In this document: one piece after another, positions 8,276-16,682 of the stretch
Position numbering within the stretch: the first letter of the stretch is position 1
Layout: each line of letters opens with the position of its first letter
Assembly: GCF_000720925.1 (NCBI RefSeq)
Contig: NZ_JOEE01000003.1
Coordinates: 186,001 to 250,000, forward strand
Source of the DNA: Phycicoccus jejuensis
Lineage (GTDB): Bacteria; Actinomycetota; Actinomycetes; Actinomycetales; Dermatophilaceae
DNA length: 64,000 bases
Direction: 5' to 3'
Notes under the pieces: model-generated
Told to the model about the DNA's origin: nothing
The model's database searches: none
Seen by the model: only the letters and a program-made list of their open reading frames with translations
Made by a program: the position numbers and the translations under genes

Positions 8276-9676
8276 ATGTCCACCACCACGACCCGCCCAG
8301 AGCAGAAGGGCGAGTGGCTCACCGCCTGGGACCCCGAGGACGAGCGCACCTGGGACAAGGGCCTCGCCTGGCGCACCCTGTGGGTCACCACCTTCTGCCT
8401 CACCCTCGCCTTCGCCGCCTGGTACCTGCCGAGCGCCGTCATCCCCAAGCTCAACGCCCTCGGCTACGACTTCACCAAGGGCCAGCTCTACTGGATGGCC
8501 GCCATGCCCGGCCTGGCCGCCGGCCTCTTCCGGCTCGTCTGGATGGTCCTGCCCCCCGTCCTCGGGACCCGACGGCTCGTCACCCTGACCAGCCTCCTGC
8601 TCATCGCCTCCACCCTCGGCTGGGGAGTGCGCGTCCAGAGCCCCACCGCCCCCTACTGGGAGCTCATGGTCCTGGCCTTCCTCGCCGGCATCGGCGGCGG
8701 CGCGTTCTCCGGCTTCATGCCCAGCACCTCCTACTTCTTCCCCAAGCGGATGCAGGGCACCGCCCTCGGACTCCAGGCCGGGCTCGGCAACTTCGGCGTC
8801 TCCCTCGTCCAGCTGCTCACGCCCTACCTCGTCGCGATCTCCGCGCTCGCGGCCTTCGGCGGCGGCCAGCAGCTCACGGTCCCCGGCAAGCCCGAGAAGA
8901 CCGTCTGGTTCCAGAACGCCGCCTTCGTCTGGATCCCCCTCATGGTCCTCGGCGCCCTCCTCGCGTGGACCCTCCTGAAGTCGGTCCCGGTCAAGGCCGA
9001 CATCCGCCAGCAGTTCGACATCTTCCGCAGCCAGGACACCTGGTGGATGACCGTCCTCTACATCATGACCTTCGGCACCTTCTCCGGCCTCGCCGCGCAG
9101 TTCGGTCTGCTCATGACCAACCTCTACGGCAGCGGCAACACCGACATCGTGCGTGGCACCGGCGCCTCGGCCACCGTCCTCGTCGCCGGCTACGCGGTCC
9201 CCGACGCCGTCAAGTACGTCTTCCTCGGCCCCCTCGTCGGCGCCGGCGCCCGCGTCCTCTTCGCCCCGCTGACCGATCGCACCGGCGGCGCCCCCTGGAC
9301 CCTCGTCTCCGGTGTCGGCCTCGTCGGCTCGATCGCGTACACCATCCCCACGCTCACGCCCGACACCTCGTCGGCGGCGGCCCTCCAGGGCGGGTTCACG
9401 CACTTCCTCTGGGGGATGCTCGCGATCTTCCTCTTCAGCGGCATCGGCAACGCCTCCACCTTCAAGCAGATGCCGATGATCTTCGAGCGTCGCCAGGCCG
9501 GCGGCGTCATCGGCTGGACCGCGGCGATCGCCGCCTTCGGCCCCTTCTTCTTCGGGGTCGGCGTCACCACCCTCGGCCCGGTCGCGTTCTACGGCGTCGG
9601 CATCGCCTGGGCCGTCCTCTGCCTCGCGATCACCTGGTGGCGCTACGCCCGTCCCGGCGCGCCCCGCCCGAGCTGA
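8276..9676 (+). CDS. narK: NarK-type MFS nitrate/nitrite transporter (copy 2)
   Basis: A 466-residue NNP-family transporter beginning MSTTTTRPEQKGEWLTAW at ATG 8276, with GAGGAG six bases upstream. The N-terminal WDPEDERTWDKG segment before the first span is typical of actinobacterial NarK. The conserved glycine-rich nitrate signatures are present as GIGGGAFSGFMPSTSYFFPK and GIGNASTFKQMPMIF. It lies in a different reading frame from narK1 and differs widely from it in sequence, so this is not a recent duplication. It likely imports nitrate or exports nitrite for the NarGHI enzyme. Confidence 0.9.
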   Translation: MSTTTTRPEQKGEWLTAWDPEDERTWDKGLAWRTLWVTTFCLTLAFAAWYLPSAVIPKLNALGYDFTKGQLYWMAAMPGLAAGLFRLVWMVLPPVLGTRRLVTLTSLLLIASTLGWGVRVQSPTAPYWELMVLAFLAGIGGGAFSGFMPSTSYFFPKRMQGTALGLQAGLGNFGVSLVQLLTPYLVAISALAAFGGGQQLTVPGKPEKTVWFQNAAFVWIPLMVLGALLAWTLLKSVPVKADIRQQFDIFRSQDTWWMTVLYIMTFGTFSGLAAQFGLLMTNLYGSGNTDIVRGTGASATVLVAGYAVPDAVKYVFLGPLVGAGARVLFAPLTDRTGGAPWTLVSGVGLVGSIAYTIPTLTPDTSSAAALQGGFTHFLWGMLAIFLFSGIGNASTFKQMPMIFERRQAGGVIGWTAAIAAFGPFFFGVGVTTLGPVAFYGVGIAWAVLCLAITWWRYARPGAPRPS

Positions 9677-9777
9677 CCCCGGCACCGCCGAACCGGCGGC
9701 CCCGTCGTACCCCTGCCCGGCAGGGCCGCCGCCCGACCACCGACCACGCACCGTCGCCGAGAGGAGCGCCCCCGATG

Positions 9778-10338
9778 TCAGCGTCCGCGCCGCACCCGCG
9801 CCAGGTCCTCCGGGGTGTCGACGTCGCGCGCACGCACCCCCGGCACCGGGACCTCCTCGTGCTCCAGCTCGAGCAGCCGCTTCGCGCGGCCACCCGTCAC
9901 GGGGCCGGGCAGGAGGCGCCGCACGGCCGGCGTGCGGTAGAGCGCGAGCAACGGGTTGGCCTGGCCGTCGTCGTCGACCGCCACCGCAGCCTCGGCGCCG
10001 GAGGACAGCAGCACCGAGCGCAGCTCCGCCAGGACGGGGGCCGCGAACGGCATGTCACCCGCGACCACCCCCACGAGCGGGCCCTCCACGAGCGCCACAC
10101 CCGCCACGACGGCGGCGAGCGGTCCACCCCCGGGCGGCTGCTCACGGGTCCAGCGCACACCCGGTCGCCGCACCTCGCGACGGGGCCCTACGACGACCAC
10201 CGGCCAGCCCGCCGGGAGGGCGTCGAGCAGCCGGTCCAGCACCGTGCTCCCGTCCAGGTCCGCGGCGAGCTTGTCGCTGCCGAATCGGGTCGAGCCCCCG
10301 CCGGCCACGACCACCACCGGCAGCGCGTCGTCATCCAC
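9778..10338 (-). CDS. mobA: MobA-like molybdenum cofactor guanylyltransferase
   Basis: MobA adds GMP to molybdopterin to make the MGD cofactor required by NarG. The roughly 186-residue product has the nucleotidyltransferase loop VVVAGGGSTRFGSDKLA at its start, a GGGPLAAVVAG segment, and the metal-binding GDMPF motif in mid-protein. GTG 10338 has GGGAG nine bases upstream; a GTG two codons earlier (10344) is too close to that site. It faces narK2 and ends 101 bases from it. Related nucleotidyltransferases for other sugars or cofactors share this fold, but the nitrate reductase context favours MobA. Confidence 0.85.
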   Translation of the reverse strand: MDDDALPVVVVAGGGSTRFGSDKLAADLDGSTVLDRLLDALPAGWPVVVVGPRREVRRPGVRWTREQPPGGGPLAAVVAGVALVEGPLVGVVAGDMPFAAPVLAELRSVLLSSGAEAAVAVDDDGQANPLLALYRTPAVRRLLPGPVTGGRAKRLLELEHEEVPVPGVRARDVDTPEDLARVRRGR

Positions 10339-10391
10339 GTCCACACTCTCCCATCACGCCACCACCACCACGACCCTCAGGAGCAGTCCCC

Positions 10392-10679
10392 ATGTCCCGC
10401 ACCGACCTCCCCGTGACCCCCGTCCAGCACGCGTGCGGCTGCGGCGACGCCGACCACGGCGTCCCCGAGCTCGACGTCCGCCCCATCCCGCACGCCATCC
10501 GGCACGCCACCGTCTTCGGCGCCATGTCGGCGATCCCCCACGGCGGCTCGCTCGTCCTCGTCGCCCCCCACGACCCCAAGCCGCTCCTGGCCCAGCTCGC
10601 CGACCGCGAGGGCCCCATCACCGTCACCTACCTCGACGAGGGACCCGAGGCCTGGCGGCTGCGGGTCACCCGCGCCTGA
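10392..10679 (+). CDS. DUF2249 domain protein
   Basis: A 95-residue soluble protein with the DUF2249 pattern: PELDVRPIPHAIRHATVFG, then HGGSLVLVAPHDPKPLLAQL, and a C-terminal GPEAWRLRV. It has an extra N-terminal ACGCGDADHG segment that could bind a metal. DUF2249 proteins often sit beside hemerythrin and denitrification genes; their biochemical role is not established. AGGAG lies eight bases before ATG 10392. It starts the plus-strand set that leads through hemerythrin and the NnrS-like protein to nirK, and is divergent from mobA. Confidence 0.85.
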   Translation: MSRTDLPVTPVQHACGCGDADHGVPELDVRPIPHAIRHATVFGAMSAIPHGGSLVLVAPHDPKPLLAQLADREGPITVTYLDEGPEAWRLRVTRA

Positions 10680-10696
10680 CCGGGCGGAGGAGAGTC

Positions 10697-11140
10697 GTGT
10701 GCTCGTACTGCGGGTGCGAGAGCATCACCGTCATCGGCCGCTTCATGGCCGAGCACGAGGCCGTCATCGACGCCTGCGGTGACCTGCGCCGCGCCTGCAG
10801 CGGAGGGCCCCTCGACGTGACCACGGCGGCCCGCCGACTCACCGCCCTCCTCCGCCCCCACACCGCCGCCGAGGAGGCGGGCCTGTTCGCGCTCCTCGGC
10901 GAGGACCCGGAGTTCCGCGACCACATCGCCACCCTCTGCGATGAGCACCAGGCGCTCGAGGACGCCCTGGCCGCCGTCGCCGCCGGGGACGTGGCCCGGA
11001 TGCCGGCCTTCGAGCTCGCGCTGCGACGCCACATCGACCGTGAGGAGAACGGCCTGTTCCCGGCCGCGGCGGTGCGCTTCGCCGGACCCGAGTGGGACCA
11101 GGTCGTCCTCCTCACCCCGGCGGCCGGACCCCCCGCATGA
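10697..11140 (+). CDS. Hemerythrin-like HHE domain protein
   Basis: A 147-residue four-helix hemerythrin-type protein with iron-ligand candidates spread as expected: RFMAEHEAV, LRPHTAAEEAGLF, CDEHQALEDAL and LRRHIDREENGLF. It opens with MCSYCGC, a cysteine cluster seen on many actinobacterial hemerythrin proteins. Such di-iron proteins bind oxygen or NO, or deliver iron for repair of nitrosylated centres. Beside nirK, NO handling is the best guess, which is inference. GTG 10697 is preceded by GGAGGAG. Its stop overlaps the next start (ATGA). Confidence 0.88.
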   Translation: MCSYCGCESITVIGRFMAEHEAVIDACGDLRRACSGGPLDVTTAARRLTALLRPHTAAEEAGLFALLGEDPEFRDHIATLCDEHQALEDALAAVAAGDVARMPAFELALRRHIDREENGLFPAAAVRFAGPEWDQVVLLTPAAGPPA

Positions 11141-12288
11141 CGAGCTCCCGCCGCACCTGGCTCCTGCTGCCCGCCGGTGTCGGCCTGCTGGCCGGCGTCT
11201 CTGCCGGGCTCGCCCGGCTCGGCCTCCCGACACCGGCCGGCCGGGGCATGATCGACGCGCACGGGCCACTCATGGTGCTGGGCTTCCTCGGCACACTCGT
11301 CGCCCTCGAGCGGGCCGTCGCCCTCCGGCGGTCGTGGGCGCTCGCGGCGCCCGTCCTGCTCGGCGCCGGCGGGGTCACCCTCGCGCTCCCCCTCCCCCGC
11401 CCCTGGGGTCAGGTCCTGCTCTTCGACGGGACGGTCGTGCTCGTCGCGGTGCTCGTCGCCCTGTGGTCACGTCGTCGCGACGACACGGTGGCCGTCGAGA
11501 CCCTGGCAGCAGTCCACGCCGTGATGGCCGCACTGCTCTGGCCCCGGCTGGGCGCGGCCGCGGTCGTGCCGCTGCTGGCCGGCTTCGTCGTCCTGACCAT
11601 CGCCGCCGAGCGCGTCGAGCTAGCCGCGGTCCACCTGCCCCGCAGCGCACCTCGAACCCTGGTCCTCGGGGCGGCGGCGACCAGCGCGTGCACGAGCGCG
11701 ACGCTGCTGTGGCCCGACCTCGGCCTGCGGGCGACCGGCGTCGTCCTCCTCCTGCTCGCGGTCTGGCTGGCCCCGCGCGACGTCGCCGTCCGCACGGTCC
11801 GGTCGCGGGGGCTACCCCGCTTCGCCGCCGCCGCGATGCTCGCCGGGTACGCCTGGCTGGGTGCCGCGGGCCTGCTCTGGGTCGCGGTCGGCCCCACGAG
11901 CTCAGCCGGCCCCCACGACGCCCTCGTGCACGCGGTCTTCCTCGGCTTCGCGACGAGCATGGTCATGGCGCACGCGCCGCTCATCCTCCCCGCTGTGCTG
12001 CGCCGCGCCGTGCCCTACCGGCCGCTCTTCTGGCTGCCCCTGCTGACCCTCCACGCGGCCCTCGCCCTCCGGGTCGCCGGCGACCTCCTCGGGAGCTCCC
12101 CTGCCCGCGTCGCGGGCGCGCTCGGCACGGCCGCCGCCCTGCTGGCCCTCCCCCTGACGGCGGCGGCGAGCGCGCTGGTCGCCGCCCACGCACTCCCCAG
12201 CCGTCGCGAGGCGGCCCCAGCCGCCGAACACGACCACCCAACCCGTCCACCGCACTCCATCCGGCCCGAGAGGACCCCCGTCCCGTGA
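11137..12288 (+). CDS. NnrS-like polytopic membrane protein
   Basis: A 383-residue, strongly hydrophobic protein with roughly 10-12 spans. Histidines fall inside predicted helices, in DAHGPLMVLGFLGTLVALER near the N-terminus and in VHAVFLGFATSMVMAHAPLI further on. This arrangement resembles NnrS, a heme-containing membrane protein linked to NO stress, but similarity is judged by pattern only. Starts at ATG 11137, overlapping the hemerythrin stop. It overlaps the nirK start by GTGA, so all three are translated together. Its His-containing spans also resemble the membrane part of the following NirK fusion. Confidence 0.65.
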   Translation: MTSSRRTWLLLPAGVGLLAGVSAGLARLGLPTPAGRGMIDAHGPLMVLGFLGTLVALERAVALRRSWALAAPVLLGAGGVTLALPLPRPWGQVLLFDGTVVLVAVLVALWSRRRDDTVAVETLAAVHAVMAALLWPRLGAAAVVPLLAGFVVLTIAAERVELAAVHLPRSAPRTLVLGAAATSACTSATLLWPDLGLRATGVVLLLLAVWLAPRDVAVRTVRSRGLPRFAAAAMLAGYAWLGAAGLLWVAVGPTSSAGPHDALVHAVFLGFATSMVMAHAPLILPAVLRRAVPYRPLFWLPLLTLHAALALRVAGDLLGSSPARVAGALGTAAALLALPLTAAASALVAAHALPSRREAAPAAEHDHPTRPPHSIRPERTPVP

Positions 12289-14930
12289 GCGCCCAGCCCA
12301 CCCCCCGCCGCGCCCGCTTCCCCCTGCGCGACCGTCCCGGCCTGGTCTGGCTCACCCTCGCCGCGCTCGTGGCGCTGGCGCACCCGTTGGTTCCCGCCGC
12401 GTCGTGGCTCGTGGTGCACCTGGTCCTGCTCGGCGCCGTGACGCACTCGGCGATGGTGTGGAGCACGCACTTCACCCAGGCCCTGCTCAAGACCCCCGAC
12501 TCGCTCGATGACCGGCGCCGCCAGAACCGGCGCATCGTCGCCCTCCTCGCCGGGACGGCGCTCGTCCTTGTCGGGGTGCCCGCCGGGTGGTGGCCCCTCA
12601 CCGTCACGGGGGCGGCGCTGGTCTCGCTCTCGGTCGCGCTGCACGGGCTGGCCCTGCGGCGGCGGTTGCGCCACGCCCTGCCCGGCCGCTTCCGGATCAC
12701 CGTGCGGTACTACCTCGTCGCCGCGTCGTGCCTTCCCGTCGGCGCGGCCCTGGGGGCGTGGCTCTCGCACGGTCTCGACGACGAGCAGCACGGGCGGGTC
12801 CTCGTCGCCCACTCGATGATCATGGTGCTCGGCTGGCTCGGCCTGACCGTCACGGGGACGCTGGTCACCCTGTGGCCGACGATGCTGCGCACGCGGATGG
12901 ACGACCGGGCCGAGCGCCTGGCCCGCCAGGCCCTTCCGGTCCTGGCGGGAGCAGTCAGCCTGCTCGCGGCGGCGGCGCTCGCCGGGCATCGCGGTGTCGC
13001 CCTCCTCGGGCTCGCGGTGTACGTCGCGGGCCTGTGCTGGTGGGGTAGAGCCCTGCTGGCCCCGACCAGGCAGGCACCTCCCCGGACGGTCGCCACCGTG
13101 TCGGTGCTCGCGGCCGCTGCCTGGGGCCTGGTGGCGGTCGTCCTCGTGGGTGTGCGTCTCGCGACCCGCCCGTCGTGGTCGGCCGTCGCCGACGGCTACG
13201 ACGTCGTCGCCGCCGTCGTGGCGGTCGGGTTCGCCGGGCAGCTGCTCACCGGCGCCCTGGCACACCTCATCCCCGTCGTCCTCGGCGGGGGCCCGTCGGT
13301 GGCCCGCGCCGCGTCCCGGCGGTTCGACCGCGCCTGGGTGGCGCGCGTCGTCGTCGTCAACGTCGGGTTGCTCGTCTGCCTCCTGCCCGTGCCGGCGGCG
13401 GTCCGGGTGTCGGTCGCGGTGCTCGTCCTCGCCTCCCTCGCAGTCTTCGTCCCCCTGCTGATCTCCGCCGTCCGCGCCGCGGTCGCGGCACGCCGGGCCC
13501 TCCTGGAGCGCGTCGCGGACGGACCGCCTACCCTGCCCGTCGCTCCCGGACTTCCTGCTGTGGCCGCGACGGGGACGGGCGGGCAGGTGGTGGCCGGGAT
13601 GGCGCTCGTGGCCCTCGCCGTCTCCCTCGGTGTGGCGGCCGGTCCTCCGTCCACGGGTTCGAAGCCGGGGCCGGCGGTCGCGGTCCAGGCCACCGGGCAC
13701 ACCACCCGGGTCCGGGTGGAGGCGCACGACATGGCCTACTCGCCCTCCGCGGTCACGGTCCCTGCCGGCGACCGCCTCGTCGTCGACCTCGTCAACGTGG
13801 ACCCGGGCTCCCCGCACGACCTAGTCTTCGAGGACGGCAGCGGGACCTCGCGCGTCATGCCGGGCCGTTCCGAGACCCTCGACGTGGGCATCCTCGGGGC
13901 GGACACGGACGGCTGGTGCAGCATCGTCGGCCACCGCCAGATGGGGATGATGCTGCACGTCCGGGTCACGGGCGCTCCCCCGCCTTCCACGTCGGCCGCG
14001 AGCGAGCTCGCCCTGCCCGGGCCACAGACTCAGGTGGACCTGACGCACGACGTGGACCCGGGGTTCCGAGCGGTGAACGCCACCGTGCCGCCGCTCGAGC
14101 CGAGCAGGGAGCATCGGGTCACGCTCCACGTCCGCGAGAGCGTGCTCGACGTGGCGCCCGGTGTCCGCCAACGACGGTGGACGTTCGACGGCGGCGTCCC
14201 CGGCCCCACCCTGCACGGCCGGGTCGGAGACACCTTCGTCGTCACTCTCGTCAACGAGGCCACGATGGGCCACTCGATCGACTTCCACGCCGGCGAGGCC
14301 CTTCCCGCCCGGGTGATGCGCACCATCCCACCGGGCGGCCGGCTGACCTACCGCTTCACCGCCGACCGAGCCGGGCTGTGGATGTACCACTGCTCGACGA
14401 TGCCGATGACCGCCCACATCGCCGCCGGGATGTTCGGGGCCGTCCTCATCGAGCCGCCAGACCTACCGGCCGTCGACCACAGCTACCTCCTCGTGCAGTC
14501 CGAAGCGCACCTCGACGGTGACGGACGGACCGTGCCCGCCGGTGTCGACGCCGCCTCGGCCAGCGCTGACACCCCCGACCTCGTCACCTTCAACGGCATG
14601 GCCGACCAGTACCTCGCCCGCCCGCTCACGGCCCGGCAGGGCCAGCGGGTCCGCCTCTGGGTCCTGGCCGCCGGACCGAACCGCGGCAGCTCCTTCCACG
14701 TCGTCGGCGCCCAGTTCGACACCGTGTGGAGCGAAGGCTCCTACCTGCTCCGGCATGGGCGAGGCGCCGGCGGAAGCACGCACGGCGGCGCGCAGACGCT
14801 GGCCCTTGCCGTCGCCCAAGGTGGGTTCGTCGAGATCACCGCGGGCCGGCCCGGGGTGTACCCCTTCGTGACCCACCAGATGTCCGACGCCGAGCGCGGC
14901 GCGAGAGGGGCCATCGCCATCACTCCGTGA
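12285..14930 (+). CDS. nirK: Copper nitrite reductase fused to membrane domain and cupredoxin
   Basis: NirK reduces nitrite to NO. This 881-residue product is far longer than ordinary NirK (about 340-500). Residues 1-450 hold about a dozen spans with buried His (VTHSAMVW, VAHSMIMVLGW, ALAHLIPVV). A plastocyanin-like domain follows (about 470-560) with Cys545 in WCSIVGHRQM. The NirK part spans about 584-881. Its type 1 ligands are His663, Cys703, His711 and Met716; the type 2 ligands are His668, His702 and His864. The catalytic pair matches Asp666 of the IDFH motif and His805. All copper ligands are kept, so it should be active on the outer face. GTG 12285 overlaps the previous stop. Confidence 0.9.
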   Translation: MSAQPTPRRARFPLRDRPGLVWLTLAALVALAHPLVPAASWLVVHLVLLGAVTHSAMVWSTHFTQALLKTPDSLDDRRRQNRRIVALLAGTALVLVGVPAGWWPLTVTGAALVSLSVALHGLALRRRLRHALPGRFRITVRYYLVAASCLPVGAALGAWLSHGLDDEQHGRVLVAHSMIMVLGWLGLTVTGTLVTLWPTMLRTRMDDRAERLARQALPVLAGAVSLLAAAALAGHRGVALLGLAVYVAGLCWWGRALLAPTRQAPPRTVATVSVLAAAAWGLVAVVLVGVRLATRPSWSAVADGYDVVAAVVAVGFAGQLLTGALAHLIPVVLGGGPSVARAASRRFDRAWVARVVVVNVGLLVCLLPVPAAVRVSVAVLVLASLAVFVPLLISAVRAAVAARRALLERVADGPPTLPVAPGLPAVAATGTGGQVVAGMALVALAVSLGVAAGPPSTGSKPGPAVAVQATGHTTRVRVEAHDMAYSPSAVTVPAGDRLVVDLVNVDPGSPHDLVFEDGSGTSRVMPGRSETLDVGILGADTDGWCSIVGHRQMGMMLHVRVTGAPPPSTSAASELALPGPQTQVDLTHDVDPGFRAVNATVPPLEPSREHRVTLHVRESVLDVAPGVRQRRWTFDGGVPGPTLHGRVGDTFVVTLVNEATMGHSIDFHAGEALPARVMRTIPPGGRLTYRFTADRAGLWMYHCSTMPMTAHIAAGMFGAVLIEPPDLPAVDHSYLLVQSEAHLDGDGRTVPAGVDAASASADTPDLVTFNGMADQYLARPLTARQGQRVRLWVLAAGPNRGSSFHVVGAQFDTVWSEGSYLLRHGRGAGGSTHGGAQTLALAVAQGGFVEITAGRPGVYPFVTHQMSDAERGARGAIAITP

Positions 14931-15048
14931 GCAGGCCGACCGAGCTCCACCACGCCAACCCACGCGCCGAAGATCACGAGCAAGAGTGACGAGCGGGACC
15001 GACCAGCTGCTCAAGATCGCCCGACCAGGAAATCTGGTGATCTGCGTC

Positions 15049-15399
15049 CTAGGCACCCACGACCCCGTCCCGGACACTGGATTCAGCACGCTCGGGCCAG
15101 GTCGCAGCGCCCGACCCAGCGGCCGGTTCTCCCCCTCCACCGAGCTGCTGCGGTCGATGAGCCCACACGAGGAGCTCGGTCATGCGTTCGTCGTACTCCG
15201 GGTGCGATCGAGCGATCTCGTCCTCGACGAGCAGCTGCTGCTCGAAGAGTGACTGGGCGTCCGGCAGCCGGTGGGCGTTGCTCTCGGCGACCTTGAGTGC
15301 CAGGTCGCACCAGAGGCTGACCAGAGCGGCTGCGTGGAGCTGCGGGGGACGTGGGGTGGTGCTGGCTGCCGAGGGCAGCGGCTGGATGGTTTGTGACAC
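15049..15399 (-). CDS. Hypothetical protein, 116 residues
   Basis: I do not recognise this protein. GTG 15399 has GGAG seven bases upstream and gives a product beginning MSQTIQPLPS. The middle is helical and acidic (LHAAALVSLWCDLALKVAE, then QQLLVEDEIARSHPEYDERM), and the tail is Gly-rich and looks disordered. No signal peptide or membrane span. It stands alone between convergent nirK and a membrane protein operon. The base composition matches the neighbours. The short length leaves a small chance that it is spurious. Confidence 0.55.
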   Translation of the reverse strand: MSQTIQPLPSAASTTPRPPQLHAAALVSLWCDLALKVAESNAHRLPDAQSLFEQQLLVEDEIARSHPEYDERMTELLVWAHRPQQLGGGGEPAAGSGAATWPERAESSVRDGVVGA

Positions 15400-15769
15400 G
15401 GGTGTTCTCCAACGGGACGGCCGCGGTGCGAGGGGGGATTCCCCCGCCATCTACGCGGGGGCCTCTCCGACCCACCGACACCCTTCGGCGCCGCGTCACC
15501 TGACACAACTAGCCCGTCCGGGGGACGGGCTACCGGCGACTCGGCCCGAGCGCCGGAGGCAGCTGTGAGGTCCGCGAACTGGCGGCGAAGATGACGCTCG
15601 CCCAAGGTGCGCGCACCCGTCACACGCCGTCGAGGCCGGGGGGCAGGAGGGGGCAGGGGGCAGAAAGGGGGCAGCCCCGACTGACTTCGACGGAGATCGA
15701 CTGATCTCCACTGAGGACGCGGGTTTCGGCGGCCCGGAACGCTGGTCAGGCTGGGCTCGCCCAGCCGGC
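15400..15769. other. Gene-free stretch with G-tract cluster and hairpin
   Basis: I see no convincing gene in these 370 bases. A 9-bp perfect hairpin (AGCCCGTCC, loop GGG, GGACGGGCT) lies at 15511-15531, in the leader position of the minus-strand gene that starts at 15399. Four runs of five or six G at 15638-15671 form a canonical G-quadruplex pattern. The remainder is unstructured GC-rich sequence. Confidence 0.5.
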
Positions 15770-16147
15770 CTAGCGCAGCCTGCTCGGGCTGTCGGAACCG
15801 CGCTCGACGACGTGGCCGCCCAGCCACACCGTGCCGGCGCCCAGCCCGGCGGACAGCATCGCGACGACCACCCAGCCGGCCAGGTACTGGGTCGCGAGGA
15901 CGTGGGTCCCGGCTGCTGCGAGGCCGACCATCGACGCGAGGGTGGTGGCGAGACCGACGCCGACGGCAGCGACGATGACGTCGGCCTCGCGCCGCCTCTC
16001 GAGCGCCACCAGCAGCCCCGCGCCGAGCACCGAGGCGACGACAGTCGCCACGAACGGGAACACGACGAGGAACCGCTGCAGCACGACGACCCCGACCGTG
16101 GCCAGCAGCAGCGCCGCGAGGACGGAGCGCGCACGCACGGCCGTCAC
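15770..16147 (-). CDS. Small four-span membrane protein
   Basis: A 125-residue protein with four hydrophobic segments (LAALLLATVGVVVLQ, VATVVASVLGAGLLVAL, VIVAAVGVGLATTLASMVG and a last one near the C-terminus) and almost no soluble domain. Its GTG start overlaps the stop of the lipoprotein gene upstream (GTGA at 16144-16147), so the two are co-translated. Not assigned to a family. Position suggests a helper for the preceding lipoprotein or for the Tad-region surface proteins; that is inference. Confidence 0.65.
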   Translation of the reverse strand: MTAVRARSVLAALLLATVGVVVLQRFLVVFPFVATVVASVLGAGLLVALERRREADVIVAAVGVGLATTLASMVGLAAAGTHVLATQYLAGWVVVAMLSAGLGAGTVWLGGHVVERGSDSPSRLR

Positions 16148-16659
16148 TGCCCCTGGGTCTTCGTGAACTTCAGCGTGTCCACGACGTGCTGCACGACCTG
16201 CGGGTCGAGCGTCTCGCCCGTGATGGTCACCGCCGCGGTGCTCGGGTACGGGTACTGCCCGGCGACGACCCAGACGCCGTGGCGGGTCGCGCCGTCCTGG
16301 GTGAAGGTGAAGTCGCTGCGCACGGCGCTGTCCGCGCCCTCGACCGTCGCGTTCTGGACGGCACCGCCCTCGTAGCCCGTCAGGCCCACGGTCGCCGGGA
16401 GGTCGAGCCGGCTGAGCGCCGCCGAGGCCGTCGGGTCCTCGCTGAAGGCGCCGGAGACCTGGATCTCCATCGAGTCACCCACCCAGCGCTTGGTGAACAG
16501 GTCCCCCGTCGGCGCCTCCTCGCGCCAGTCCGAGGGGTGTTCGAGCGTCAGGTGGCCGACCTCGGCCGAGGCCCAGCCGGCGTCCGGCCCACCGCAGCCC
16601 GCGACCCCGAGCGCTCCGGCCCCCAGGACGGCGAGCAGGATCGTGCGTCGCATCAGCAT
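16144..16659 (-). CDS. Lipoprotein, 171 residues
   Basis: Starts at ATG 16659 with GGAGG six bases upstream. The N-terminus is a lipoprotein signal (MLMRRTILLAVLGAGALG) with lipobox VAGC at about residues 19-22. The rest is a soluble beta-rich domain beginning VGHLTLEHPSDWREEAP, a pattern shared with PsbP/LpqN-like actinobacterial lipoproteins. It follows the large pilin-like gene by 23 bases on the same strand. Another lipoprotein with a comparable GWTMAVPGQWEE opening sits next to the second large pilin-like gene (34769-35383), so this pairing occurs twice. Confidence 0.75.
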   Translation of the reverse strand: MLMRRTILLAVLGAGALGVAGCGGPDAGWASAEVGHLTLEHPSDWREEAPTGDLFTKRWVGDSMEIQVSGAFSEDPTASAALSRLDLPATVGLTGYEGGAVQNATVEGADSAVRSDFTFTQDGATRHGVWVVAGQYPYPSTAAVTITGETLDPQVVQHVVDTLKFTKTQGQ

Positions 16660-16682
16660 GGATGTCCTCCCTCGTCGCGTCG

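Noticed and set aside
14986..15252. Plus-strand small frame after nirK
   Set aside because: It overlaps the minus-strand gene at 15049-15399, which has a ribosome site and helical composition; the plus-strand product shows no features.
15511..15531. Hairpin as a transcription terminator of nirK
   Set aside because: It lies about 580 bases past nirK with a gene between, so it cannot be assigned to nirK; it is listed only as part of the gene-free stretch.
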